From NCBI GenBank assembly GCA_036374135.1, contig DASUUK010000074.1, positions 159,272-223,271 on the forward strand: a stretch of DNA of 64,000 nt, in the 5' to 3' direction. Every line of letters starts with the position of its first letter. The stretch's first letter is position 1. Positions 1 to 7,713 of the stretch are shown here, in pieces. A model generated the notes under the pieces. It searched no databases. It was not told the origin of the DNA and worked only from the letters and a program-made list of their open reading frames with translations. The position numbers and the translations under genes were made by a program. The DNA comes from Euzebyales bacterium (lineage in GTDB: Bacteria; Actinomycetota; Nitriliruptoria; Euzebyales; JAHELV01).

Positions 1-2373
1 CTGCCCCAGGGCGCGACCATGCGGATCGTGGATGCCACAGGCGCCGTCGGGGCGCCGGCACCCGTGCCCGGGCCGGCCATCGCACAGGTCCGCCAGCTGA
101 CGGCCGGGACGGGCGACGACCTCCAGCGCGGCGTGGTGCAGGCGAAGGCCGGGCTGGACACCTCGAACGCTGACCGGGGGGTCCTGGTCGTGATCGGGCG
201 GGACCTCGGCGAACGACTGCGGCCCATCGGTGGCCAGGGGTTCCGTCGCCTGCACGAGTTGATCGACGTCGGCGGTCCGGACGCCGACACCACCCTGCTG
301 GGTCCACGGGCGGCCGGGAACGTCAGGACCGTGGACGGCCCGGCCGCGGTCCTCGCGGCGACCGACCGCGTGTCGCACAACGTCGGCAACCTGTACCGCG
401 CCACGGTCGACGTGCCGGCCGACGGCGCGGAGACTGTGACCCTGCGGGTGGCCGCCGCCGGCGTTGACGGATCGTCGCGCACGCTCGCGCTGGATCCCGA
501 CAGCATCCGCCCGGTCGACGCGTCGGTGCCAGACGGCGCCGACCCGGACACGAGCGCGGCGGACGTCGAGGAGGCGGGGGGCGACACCGCACCCGACCGC
601 GCACGAGCGTCACCGATCACGGGTGTCACACTGCGCGACATCGTGCTTCCGGTGCTGCTCGCAGGTGTCCTGCTCGTCGCACTCGCGGTCGTGTGGCTGT
701 CGGCACGCGTGTGGCAACGCCGGCTGCGGCCACGCTGGCGGGCGGCCGCCGCCAGGCGCACGGCGGCGGCTGCCGCGGACGCGTCGTCGTGGCGCCGGCA
801 ACGGGGATACGTCGACGCCACCGGATACGAGCGGGCGACCGTCGGTCGGCCGGTTGGACGGCGCCACCGAGGAGGGCTCTCGGCCGACGCCGACGGCGCC
901 CCGACCGTCACGAGCTCAGCGACCGTCGGTCGGCGGGTTGGACGGCGCCACCGAGGAGGGCTCTCGGCCGACGCCGACGGCGCCCCGACCTCGCCCAGCG
1001 CCCCGACCGTCACGAGCTCAGCGACGGTCGGCGACGGCTCGGGGAATGGCGCCGCCACCGCCGGGACCGCCGCATCCAGGGACGCGACGGAGTCGTCGGA
1101 CGGCGCGGCGGCCGTCACCGTCACCGGCGCCGCGACGCCCGACCGCACGGCGACGCCCGACCGCACGGCAGCCGGCACCACCGGCGAGCCTGTCCTCCGC
1201 AGGTCCGCGCCCCGGCAGTCCGGCACCACGGCAGCCGGTGCCGCGGCGACCGCCGGACCTGCGCCAGCCACGACGACCACCACCCCCGGACCCGTCGCCG
1301 GGGACGCGGCAGGTGAGCGGACGCTTCGCAGGGACGACACAGCGCTCGACGACGCCTCCGGGTCGACGAGCGCCGGACCCGGGCCGCGTCCGCGCCGCCG
1401 GCGTGCCGCGGACGCGGGGCGGCCCATCGCCAAGCTGAGCCCGCAGACCCGCGAGGCGCTGGCGCACGCCCACCGCAGTCTGCGCCAGCTGGCGCTCGCG
1501 TCACGCGCGGCCGCCGACAGCGTGCCGGACGACCTGTTCCGACTGACCGAGGCACGTGCCAGCGTCGCCCTCAGCCGCCAGGACATCGACCTGGACGAGG
1601 TGCTGCTGCGGACCCTGGCCGACGAGGACGACGCCGACGTCGAGCTCGTCCGTCGCACCGCCGCCGCACTTTCGACCGGCTGGCAGCACACCGCCCACCG
1701 CTCGTCGGCGCCACCACCGATCATCGAGATCAACGCCGTGCTGACCGGCGCCACCGCACCGGGACGGACGCCGCGTGGGCCCCGTCGGCCCGTCGCGCCC
1801 GTGCGCGCGCTCAACCCGCTGGTCGACATCGGCCTGGAGCACGTCGTGCTCGCCCGGCACCCCGACCGGGACAGCGAACTGGTGGCACGGGCCGTGACCG
1901 CGACCGACATTATGCGTGCGGCCCGGCTGGCCCGACCCGCGCTGGCGATCAGTCCGTGGCTGCTCGACGAACGGGTCGGCTACCGCGCGGCGCTCGACGC
2001 GGACCTCAACGATTCCGACCAGCGCGACCAGTGGCTCCAGCTGCTGTGCGGCTGCCTCGCGCGCGCCGCGACCGGGTCCACGGCACAGCTGGAACGGCTC
2101 GATCGACTGCGGGAGCGGTACCGCGCCCGCGCCACCGACACGCGGATGCTGCCCCTGATCGACCTGCTGCTGGCCCACCCGATCATCGATGCGTCGTTCG
2201 TCAGGCGCCGGTTGTCGACGTCGGGGCGCACCGCAAACCGACTGCTGACCGAAGCGGAACGCGCGGGATGGATCCGCCGCGACCACCGGCGGACGGGCAC
2301 GTGGTGCGCGGAGCAGATCCTCTCGCTGTTCTCCACCGTCGACGTGCGGGCGCGCAGCTCACAGCCCGCCTGA
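1..2373 (+). CDS. Membrane protein, VWA-like part plus degenerate Fic-like C-terminus (5' partial)
   Basis: The frame is open to the left edge, so the true start lies outside the window; the first ATG inside is at 19. Numbering from that ATG, residues 20-145 resemble the second half of a von Willebrand A domain, including an LYRATVDVP stretch like the conserved end of such domains. One membrane helix lies at about 207-231. A long Ala/Thr/Pro/Gly/Arg-rich linker with an in-frame duplication follows to about 470. Residues 470-775 match the layout of Fic proteins: an N-terminal helical part (TEARASVALSRQDIDLDEVL), a linker, and a C-terminal winged helix (LLLAHPIIDASFVRRRL). The HPFxxGNGR catalytic motif of Fic AMP-transferases is absent. 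This suggests a membrane-anchored pseudoenzyme. The domain calls are from pattern only. Confidence 0.6.
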   Translation: MPQGATMRIVDATGAVGAPAPVPGPAIAQVRQLTAGTGDDLQRGVVQAKAGLDTSNADRGVLVVIGRDLGERLRPIGGQGFRRLHELIDVGGPDADTTLLGPRAAGNVRTVDGPAAVLAATDRVSHNVGNLYRATVDVPADGAETVTLRVAAAGVDGSSRTLALDPDSIRPVDASVPDGADPDTSAADVEEAGGDTAPDRARASPITGVTLRDIVLPVLLAGVLLVALAVVWLSARVWQRRLRPRWRAAAARRTAAAAADASSWRRQRGYVDATGYERATVGRPVGRRHRGGLSADADGAPTVTSSATVGRRVGRRHRGGLSADADGAPTSPSAPTVTSSATVGDGSGNGAATAGTAASRDATESSDGAAAVTVTGAATPDRTATPDRTAAGTTGEPVLRRSAPRQSGTTAAGAAATAGPAPATTTTTPGPVAGDAAGERTLRRDDTALDDASGSTSAGPGPRPRRRRAADAGRPIAKLSPQTREALAHAHRSLRQLALASRAAADSVPDDLFRLTEARASVALSRQDIDLDEVLLRTLADEDDADVELVRRTAAALSTGWQHTAHRSSAPPPIIEINAVLTGATAPGRTPRGPRRPVAPVRALNPLVDIGLEHVVLARHPDRDSELVARAVTATDIMRAARLARPALAISPWLLDERVGYRAALDADLNDSDQRDQWLQLLCGCLARAATGSTAQLERLDRLRERYRARATDTRMLPLIDLLLAHPIIDASFVRRRLSTSGRTANRLLTEAERAGWIRRDHRRTGTWCAEQILSLFSTVDVRARSSQPA
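835..1020 (+). repeat. In-frame tandem duplication, 84-bp unit
   Basis: An 84-bp (28-codon) unit starting at 835 is repeated from 919. The second copy differs by a few bases and carries an extra 18 bp (TCGCCCAGCGCCCCGACC) that copies adjacent sequence. Both units stay in frame and encode an Arg/Gly then Ala/Thr/Ser-rich segment, GRRHRGGLSADADGAPT, within the linker of the membrane protein. Confidence 0.85.
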
Positions 2374-2696
2374 CAGAGGGCAGCCAAAGCATGCGGCAAC
2401 CGCGGCTCGTGACCGCGGTGTGTACCCCTGCTGATGGCGGGACCGGCCGGCGCGCGGTCCGAGACAACGACGGTCACGCTGGTCCACGGTTCCGGGGCGG
2501 CTCGCCGACGACGCGCGGCGACTCCCGGACCACTCCCGCAACCGGGGTCGACCACCCCGCGTCCCGCCACAGCGGGCTCGTGCACGTGGGTGTGGCACCC
2601 GCGCGCACCCGCCATCCGCACCGGTTCCATGGCCGGCGGCCATCGACATCGTACGTTTGTTCGGCCCCGCAGGACATCTGAGAGGAGCATGCGGAC
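2374..2696. other. Non-coding gap of about 320 bp
   Basis: No credible gene is visible on either strand. The stretch holds the hairpin at 2399-2419 and, at its right end, a GAGAGGAGC ribosome binding site that serves the rmuC GTG start at 2697. A promoter for rmuC probably lies here, but I cannot point to clear -35 and -10 hexamers. Confidence 0.5.
2399..2419 (+). terminator. Hairpin after the membrane protein gene
   Basis: ACCGCGG, a 7-base loop, then CCGCGGT gives a perfect 7-bp GC stem 26 bases after the stop codon. There is no T-tract, so it is at best a weak or factor-assisted terminator. Confidence 0.3.
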
Positions 2697-3848
2697 GTGG
2701 TCACCATCATCGCGGTGCTCGTTGCGATCACCGGCACGTTCGCGGTCGTGTGGTTCGCTCTCGGTCAGCAACGCCGTCAGCTGGCCGATGCGTCCGCCGA
2801 GCTCGAACGGCGCCTGCAGGCCGACCGCGCGGCACAGCTGCACACGACGGTCGACACCGTGGTGTCACTCGCCCGCCAGCAGCTCGGGGCGGTCCGCGAC
2901 GCCGAGACGGAGCGGCTCGCCGGCACCGAGTCGCGGATCGGGCTGCAGCTCACGCAGATGCGCGGCGAGCTCGACCAGGTGACGTCGCTGGTCCGCCAGC
3001 TCGAGACCAGTCGCGCCGAGCAGTACGGCTCGCTGACCGAACAGCTGGCCGAGGCCGGGCGCCAGACGCGCCTGCTGAGCGACACCGCCAACGATCTACG
3101 CCAGGCGCTGTCATCGAGCCAGGCCCGCGGTCAGTGGGGCGAGCGGATGGCCGAGGACGTGCTCCAGCTCGCAGGGTTCCTCGAAGGGGTGAACTACCAG
3201 AGGCAACGACGCCTGGACACCGGCGGCGTGCCCGACTTCACGTTCATGCTGCCGCGCGGCCTCGAGCTGCACATGGATGTGAAGTTCCCGCTCGACAACT
3301 ACCTGCGCTACCTCGACGCCGACAACGACACCGACGGCGAGCGCCACCGCAAAGGATTCCTGCGGGACGCGCGCGACCGCGTCCGTGAGCTGGCCGACCG
3401 GGGGTACCGCGATCCCGACGCGTCCGTCGACTGCGTCCTGATGTTCATCCCCAACGAGGCGCTGTTCGGGTTCATACAGGAGCACGACCGCGGCCTGGTC
3501 GACGACGCCCTGCGCCGGCGGATCATCCTGTGCTCGCCGCTGACGTTGTTCGCCGTGCTCGCTGTGGTCCGGCAGTCGGTCGACAACTTCCAACTCGAGC
3601 GCACATCCGACGAGATCCTGTCACTGCTCTCGGACTTCCGTGGTCAGTGGGACAAGTTCTGCGACGAGTTCGACAAGCTCGGCACGCACCTCACGCGGTC
3701 ACAGAAGACCTACGACGCCCTGTGCACCACCAGACGGCGCCAGCTCGAGCGGCCATTGGACAAGCTGGAGGATCTGCGCGCGGAACGCGAAGATCCCGCG
3801 CCGCCCTCGTCGCAGCCGGAACTGCGGGCGGTCGGCTCGGGATCGTGA
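2697..3848 (+). CDS. rmuC: RmuC family DNA recombination protein
   Basis: This is a 383-residue RmuC-type protein, a family linked to limiting DNA inversion and rearrangement, with a nuclease-like core. Residues 3-22 form an N-terminal membrane anchor. Residues 25-140 are rich in Gln, Glu, Arg and Ala and predict a long coiled coil. The RmuC core follows: ARGQWGE at 143-149, PDFTFMLP at 179-186 and DVKFPLDNYLRYL at 194-206. The last residues are a charged, disordered tail. The GTG start is chosen because GAGAGGAGC precedes it and the anchor helix begins at once. The gene ends facing fdxA. Confidence 0.9.
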   Translation: MVTIIAVLVAITGTFAVVWFALGQQRRQLADASAELERRLQADRAAQLHTTVDTVVSLARQQLGAVRDAETERLAGTESRIGLQLTQMRGELDQVTSLVRQLETSRAEQYGSLTEQLAEAGRQTRLLSDTANDLRQALSSSQARGQWGERMAEDVLQLAGFLEGVNYQRQRRLDTGGVPDFTFMLPRGLELHMDVKFPLDNYLRYLDADNDTDGERHRKGFLRDARDRVRELADRGYRDPDASVDCVLMFIPNEALFGFIQEHDRGLVDDALRRRIILCSPLTLFAVLAVVRQSVDNFQLERTSDEILSLLSDFRGQWDKFCDEFDKLGTHLTRSQKTYDALCTTRRRQLERPLDKLEDLRAEREDPAPPSSQPELRAVGSGS

Positions 3849-3884
3849 CGACCACCCGGGACGACCACGCGGCACGTCGCGGTC

Positions 3885-3905
3885 GTGAGGCCCGTACGGG
3901 CTCAC
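3885..3905. terminator. Possible bidirectional hairpin between rmuC and fdxA
   Basis: GTGAGGCCCGTACGGGCTCAC forms a stem (GTGAG/CTCAC plus CCCG/CGGG with one bulged G) in the short gap between two converging genes. There is no T-tract. Confidence 0.4.
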
Positions 3906-3936
3906 CGCGACATGGCGGGCCTGTCGGGCTGAGCGA

Positions 3937-4260
3937 TCAGAAGCTCCAGTTCGCGACCTTGGGGTGGTCGGTCGCCTGGACCCCGACGACGGCCGCACCG
4001 CCCGGGGCGCCGAGACCGGTCACGGTGTCCTCGAAGAACTCCCGGTTGATGGCCGTGAACTCGGTCCACATGTCCGGGATGTCGTCCTCGTAGGCGATGG
4101 CCTCGACAGGGCAGACCGGCTCGCACGCGGCGCAGTCGATGCACTCGTCGGGCTGGATGTACAGCATCCGCTCGCCCTCGTAGATGCAGTCCACGGGGCA
4201 CTCTTCCACGCAGGCACGGTCCTTGACGTCGATGCATGGTTCAGCGATCACGTACACCAT
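3937..4260 (-). CDS. fdxA: 7Fe ferredoxin FdxA
   Basis: This 107-residue cytoplasmic electron carrier has two cluster-binding segments. The first cysteines are C9, C17 and C21 (EPCIDVKDRACVEECPVDC), the spacing of a 3Fe-4S site. The second run, CIDCAACEPVCP at about residues 40-51, is a 4Fe-4S motif. The C-terminal half (DMWTEF...NREFFE) matches the conserved extension of actinobacterial FdxA. The ATG at 4260 is chosen because the family begins MxYVIAEPC and GGAG lies upstream. Longer in-frame starts exist but add unrelated sequence. Confidence 0.95.
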   Translation of the reverse strand: MVYVIAEPCIDVKDRACVEECPVDCIYEGERMLYIQPDECIDCAACEPVCPVEAIAYEDDIPDMWTEFTAINREFFEDTVTGLGAPGGAAVVGVQATDHPKVANWSF

Positions 4261-4388
4261 GGGTGTGGGTGCTCCTTCAGCCATCGGCCATGCCCCGGCG
4301 CGAACACGGGGGCGGTCCTCACGATCGTTCGCCTCTACCCTAGCGGCTGTCGGCGCAGTTCCTGCGCGCGGTGCGCGACAATGGCCAC

Positions 4389-4664
4389 ATGGCATCGATG
4401 CGCGCACGCCTGACGGTACGGATCTCACCCGACGACGTGGGCACGCGGGTGTCCGTGCGCGCCCGCCACCGCGGTCCGGAGGCCAGCATGGTCGATGTCG
4501 TCGGCGTGCTGCGCGCCTGGGACGACGAGGCGCTGACGATCGAGCGACGCGACGGCTCGACGGCCACGGTCGCGGTCGCAGATCTCGTCGCCGGCCGGGT
4601 CGTGCCGCCAGCGCCCGCTCGTGCGGACGGCCGACCTGTGCGAGGCGGGGGCCACGGCCCGTAG
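4389..4664 (+). CDS. Small SH3-like (DUF6725-type) protein
   Basis: This is a basic protein of about 91 residues. The pattern ISPDDVGTRVSVRAR, then a central VVGVLRAWDDEALTIERRDG and an ending ADLVAGRVVPPAP, matches a small beta-barrel domain. In actinobacteria that domain occurs alone or in front of GNAT acetyltransferases. Here no acetyltransferase domain follows: the frame stops and a MarR gene begins 33 bp later. The start is uncertain; ATG codons at 4371, 4389 and 4398 are in frame, and I chose 4389. The function is unknown. Confidence 0.6.
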   Translation: MASMRARLTVRISPDDVGTRVSVRARHRGPEASMVDVVGVLRAWDDEALTIERRDGSTATVAVADLVAGRVVPPAPARADGRPVRGGGHGP

Positions 4665-4697
4665 ACTCGGCCGGGCATCCGGCGGAGGGGAGTCACG

Positions 4698-5150
4698 GTG
4701 GATGTGCTGGTCAACACCGATGCCACGAACGCCCGGACGGCCGCCGCCACGGACGTGCTCGACTGCCTGCTGCGGGCGGCCACGCGCGTCGCGGCCCGTC
4801 AGAGCGGACAGTTGCGCGATCTCGGCCTGTCGCCGAGCGCCTTCGCTCTGCTCCGTCATCTGGCCGCCGCCGACGACGGCCTGCAGCCGTGTGCGCTCGC
4901 GGACCTGCTGGCGGTGACGCGCCCGTCGGTCTGCGGCCTGATCGACGGCCTGCAGGCCAAGGGGCTCGTCTGCCGTGAGCCGCACGACCACGACGGCCGG
5001 CGCGTGATAGTCCGGCTCACGCGCGCCGGCGCTGCGCTGCAGTCACGGCACGGGGCTGCGTTCGAGACGAGCCAGCGCGCCCTGCTGTCGGACCTGTCGG
5101 CAACCGAGCAACGCGAGCTCGCGCGGCTCGTGGACAGGGTGGGTGCCTGA
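4698..5150 (+). CDS. MarR family transcriptional regulator
   Basis: This 150-residue protein has the MarR winged-helix layout: an N-terminal dimerisation helix, LGLSPSAFALLRHLAA, the recognition segment ALADLLAVTRPSVCGLIDGLQAKGLV (split across about residues 75-100), the wing HDHDGRRVIVRLTRAG and a C-terminal helix. The GTG start at 4698 is preceded by GGCGGAGGGGAG. No effector or target is evident. It may regulate itself or the neighbouring small protein, but no operator palindrome stands out. Confidence 0.85.
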   Translation: MDVLVNTDATNARTAAATDVLDCLLRAATRVAARQSGQLRDLGLSPSAFALLRHLAAADDGLQPCALADLLAVTRPSVCGLIDGLQAKGLVCREPHDHDGRRVIVRLTRAGAALQSRHGAAFETSQRALLSDLSATEQRELARLVDRVGA

Positions 5151-5168
5151 CGACCGGCGCCCGCGGGC

Positions 5169-5942
5169 TCACCCGCCGACGAGCTCCAACAGGCGATCGT
5201 GGAGCACGCCGTTGGACGCGAGCCAGGGTCCGTCAGCCAGATCCGACGCGCCGTCCCACCGGGAGATCCGTCCACCGGACTCGGGGATCACCGTCAGCAT
5301 GGGCGCGATGTCCCACACGCGCACGCCCGGATCGACCATCGCGTCGATGTGGCCGCGGGCCACGAGCAGGTACCCGTAGCCGTCCCCCCACGTGCGGGTG
5401 CGCATGCCCGAGCCGGCGACGGCCAACAGGGCGTCGTCAGGCCACCACGGCCGGTCGAAGGAGCTCGTCGACAGGCAGGCACCCGGGACGCGGTCGGTGT
5501 CGCTGACGTGCAGTGGCACGCCGTCCCAGTGGCACCCGAGACCGCGACCGGCCACCGCTCCGACGCCGAGCGCAGGGACGACGATCGTGCCGATCGCGGG
5601 ACCGTGCTCGTCGAACAGCGCGAGCAGCGAGCTGTACAGCGGCACGCCCCGGACGAACGATTCGGTGCCGTCGATCGGATCGATCACCCATGTGCGGCGC
5701 GAGGAGCCTGACGCCTCGCCACGCTCCTCGCCGACCACCGCATCGTCCGGGAAGAGCTCGGCGAGACGGGACCGCAGGTGGTCCTCGGCGGCGAGGTCGG
5801 CGTCGGTGACGAAGCTGCCGTCACCCTTGCGGCGCGTGCCGGCATCCTCGGCACCGAACCACCGCAGGGTGAGCTCGGCCGCCTCCCGGGCGATGGTCCC
5901 GGCCACGTCGAGCAGGTTCGGGTCGACCGGCGGCGGCTGCAT
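5169..5942 (-). CDS. hisN: Inositol monophosphatase-family phosphatase, likely histidinol-phosphatase HisN
   Basis: This 257-residue Mg-dependent phosphatase belongs to the inositol monophosphatase superfamily. Metal-binding motifs are visible: VTDAD at 45-49, GEE at 71-73, WVIDPIDGTESF at 85-96 and WDIAPM near 215. The pattern IDPIDGTESFVRGVPLYSSL fits the actinobacterial HisN group, which removes phosphate from histidinol phosphate. No other histidine genes are nearby, so the substrate rests on motif similarity alone. The ATG at 5942 is taken; an in-frame ATG 39 bp upstream is possible and neither has a clear ribosome binding site. Confidence 0.75.
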   Translation of the reverse strand: MQPPPVDPNLLDVAGTIAREAAELTLRWFGAEDAGTRRKGDGSFVTDADLAAEDHLRSRLAELFPDDAVVGEERGEASGSSRRTWVIDPIDGTESFVRGVPLYSSLLALFDEHGPAIGTIVVPALGVGAVAGRGLGCHWDGVPLHVSDTDRVPGACLSTSSFDRPWWPDDALLAVAGSGMRTRTWGDGYGYLLVARGHIDAMVDPGVRVWDIAPMLTVIPESGGRISRWDGASDLADGPWLASNGVLHDRLLELVGG

Positions 5943-6012
5943 CGCGCAGATGCTACCGCCCGACCCCGCGCGGTCGCGCATCCAGCGGCTGGGGCCGTGG
6001 CGCGGCGGGGCG

Positions 6013-6228
6013 GCTCGACGTCGCCATCGCCAACGCCGGTGGCGGAACCGGCGGACGACCGGCCACCTGCTGCTGATCGGGTCGGCCGCGGGCCGTGTCA
6101 CCATCGATGGTTCGCGTACGCCGCAACGATAGTGGGCCGTCACCGGCATGGCCCAGGCGATCCGCGCCGAGGTGCACCGCACGGGTGTGCGCATCACGGT
6201 CATCCAGCCCCGGCCACCCGGCCCGCGC
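6013..6228 (+). pseudogene. Short-chain dehydrogenase/reductase remnant
   Basis: The 300-bp gap between two minus-strand genes has no intact gene, but the plus strand holds SDR pieces in the right order and in different frames. They are LDVAIANAGG (the NAG motif) near 6014-6043, GHLLLIGSAAGRVTIDGS near 6061-6113, FAYAAT (the YxxxK region) near 6111-6128, and WAVTGMAQAIRAEV then GVRITVIQP near 6134-6210. About 40 residues are missing between the first two pieces, and frameshifts separate the others. This looks like a decayed reductase gene that has lost its Rossmann start and C-terminus. Confidence 0.7.
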
Positions 6229-6243
6229 CGCCACGGTCGAAGG

Positions 6244-7617
6244 CTACAGCTGCGGTGACAGGTCGAGCTCGCGGGTGAGCTTGCGGGCGGCCACCTGCAA
6301 CAGATCCCAGACGCCGCCGAACGGGGGCGCATAGGAGAGGTCAAGGAACTGCGCGTCCTGGACGCGCACGCCCAGCTGGCACCACACCGCGGCGACGTCG
6401 ATGCGTTTGGCCACGTTGCCGGTTCCGATGAGCTGGGCGCCGAGCACCCGCCCAGTGCCGCGCTCCGCGAGCATCTTGACGTGCACCTTCCCCGGGCGGG
6501 GCATGTAGCCGGCCGTCGCCGTGCCCGTGAAGGTCACCGCGGCGTGCTCGACGCCCAGGCACGACGCCTCGCGTTCGCTGAGCCCGACCCGTGCCACCTC
6601 CCACGCGCACAGCTTGGTCACGGCGGTCGTGACGACGCCGGGGAACACCGCATCGCCGTCGTCGGGATGCGCCGCGATGTCGACGCCGGCGACCTTGCCC
6701 TGCTTGTTGGCGTGGGTTCCGAGCTGGACGTTGACGCGCCGCCCCGCCACCAGGTCGATCGACTCGACGACGTCACCGGCGGCCCAGATGCCGGGCACGG
6801 TGGTCCGCATGCGGCCGTCGACGACGAGGGCCCCCGATGCCCCGACGGCACATCCGGCGTCCGCCGCCAACGCCACGTTGGGCGTGCCGCCCATCGCCAG
6901 CACCACCAGATCCGCCGTGTACTCGCCCGCGTCGGTGACGACCTGCCGGCACCGTCCATCGTGCGCGCGCACCTCACGCAACTCCTCACCCAGGTGCAGG
7001 TCCACGCCGAAGCCGACCATCACGTCCTGCAGGTGCTTCGCCATGTCGGCGTCGAGGGTCCGCATCACCTGCGGGCTGCGGTCGATCAGGTGGACGCTGA
7101 TCTCACGCTCGATCAGGGCCTCGGCGATCTCCAGGCCGATGTAGCCGGCGCCGACGATGGCGACGTTGTCGATGTCGTCGCGCCGGTCCAGCAGATTGCG
7201 CAGCACGACGCCCTCGTCGAGGGTGTGGACGGCGTAGCCGTGGTCGTCCATGCCCGGGAGATCCGGCACGCGCGGGTGGGCACCGGTCGCGTACAGCAGT
7301 GCGTCGTAGGGTTCGTCCCACTCCGTGCCGTCCTCCAGGTCGCGCACGCGCACGCGCCGCCGGTCGGCGTCGATCCCGACCGCCTCCGTGCGCATGTGGA
7401 CGGTCATCCCGTGTTCGCGGAACTCGTCGGCACTGCGCGAGACGAGCGTCTCGGCCTCGTCGACCCATCCCGCCACGTGGTAGGGGATGCCACACATCGA
7501 GTACGACGTGTACGAACCGCGCTCGATGACGACGATCTCGGCGTCGCCGCGTCGACGCTCGATGACGGATGCGGCGGTCATCCCCGCCGCGTCTCCCCCG
7601 ACGACGACGACCCTCAC
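6244..7617 (-). CDS. FAD-dependent pyridine nucleotide-disulfide oxidoreductase, CoA-disulfide reductase type
   Basis: This protein of about 457 residues has an FAD-binding Rossmann start (VVVVGGDAAGMTAA), a single redox cysteine at C42 in SYSMCGIPYHVAG, an NAD(P)H-binding repeat (VAIVGAGYIGLEIAEAL, about 150-166) and the second FAD motif (VPGIWAAGDVVE). The C-terminal dimerisation domain ends in LDLSYAPPFGGVWD. The single Cys in SxxxCGxPY is the hallmark of CoA-disulfide reductases and NADH oxidases. The GTG at 7617 is preferred because a perfect GGAGGT lies seven bases upstream; an in-frame GTG at 7632 would add five residues. The exact electron acceptor cannot be told. Confidence 0.85.
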   Translation of the reverse strand: MRVVVVGGDAAGMTAASVIERRRGDAEIVVIERGSYTSYSMCGIPYHVAGWVDEAETLVSRSADEFREHGMTVHMRTEAVGIDADRRRVRVRDLEDGTEWDEPYDALLYATGAHPRVPDLPGMDDHGYAVHTLDEGVVLRNLLDRRDDIDNVAIVGAGYIGLEIAEALIEREISVHLIDRSPQVMRTLDADMAKHLQDVMVGFGVDLHLGEELREVRAHDGRCRQVVTDAGEYTADLVVLAMGGTPNVALAADAGCAVGASGALVVDGRMRTTVPGIWAAGDVVESIDLVAGRRVNVQLGTHANKQGKVAGVDIAAHPDDGDAVFPGVVTTAVTKLCAWEVARVGLSEREASCLGVEHAAVTFTGTATAGYMPRPGKVHVKMLAERGTGRVLGAQLIGTGNVAKRIDVAAVWCQLGVRVQDAQFLDLSYAPPFGGVWDLLQVAARKLTRELDLSPQL

Positions 7618-7713
7618 CGCACCGACCTCCACGCGTCGACGGTGGTCCGACGCCCGGTGGACCGGTCGACGACGCCGGCGTCCGCCGGGTACAGGCCCGC
7701 CATGCCGGGGCTC

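Noticed and set aside
835..1020. CRISPR-like repeat
   Set aside because: There are only two long in-frame copies with no spacers, and they lie inside a coding region.
49..1600. Several long overlapping open frames on both strands in the first gene
   Set aside because: They are Arg/Pro/Ala-rich frames produced by high GC content with no family motifs. Only the frame ending at 2373 has a membrane helix and recognisable domains.
5953..6234. A 93-residue minus-strand protein in the hisN-flavoprotein gap
   Set aside because: It is Arg/Pro-rich without motifs, while the opposite strand shows ordered SDR pseudogene pieces that explain the open frame.
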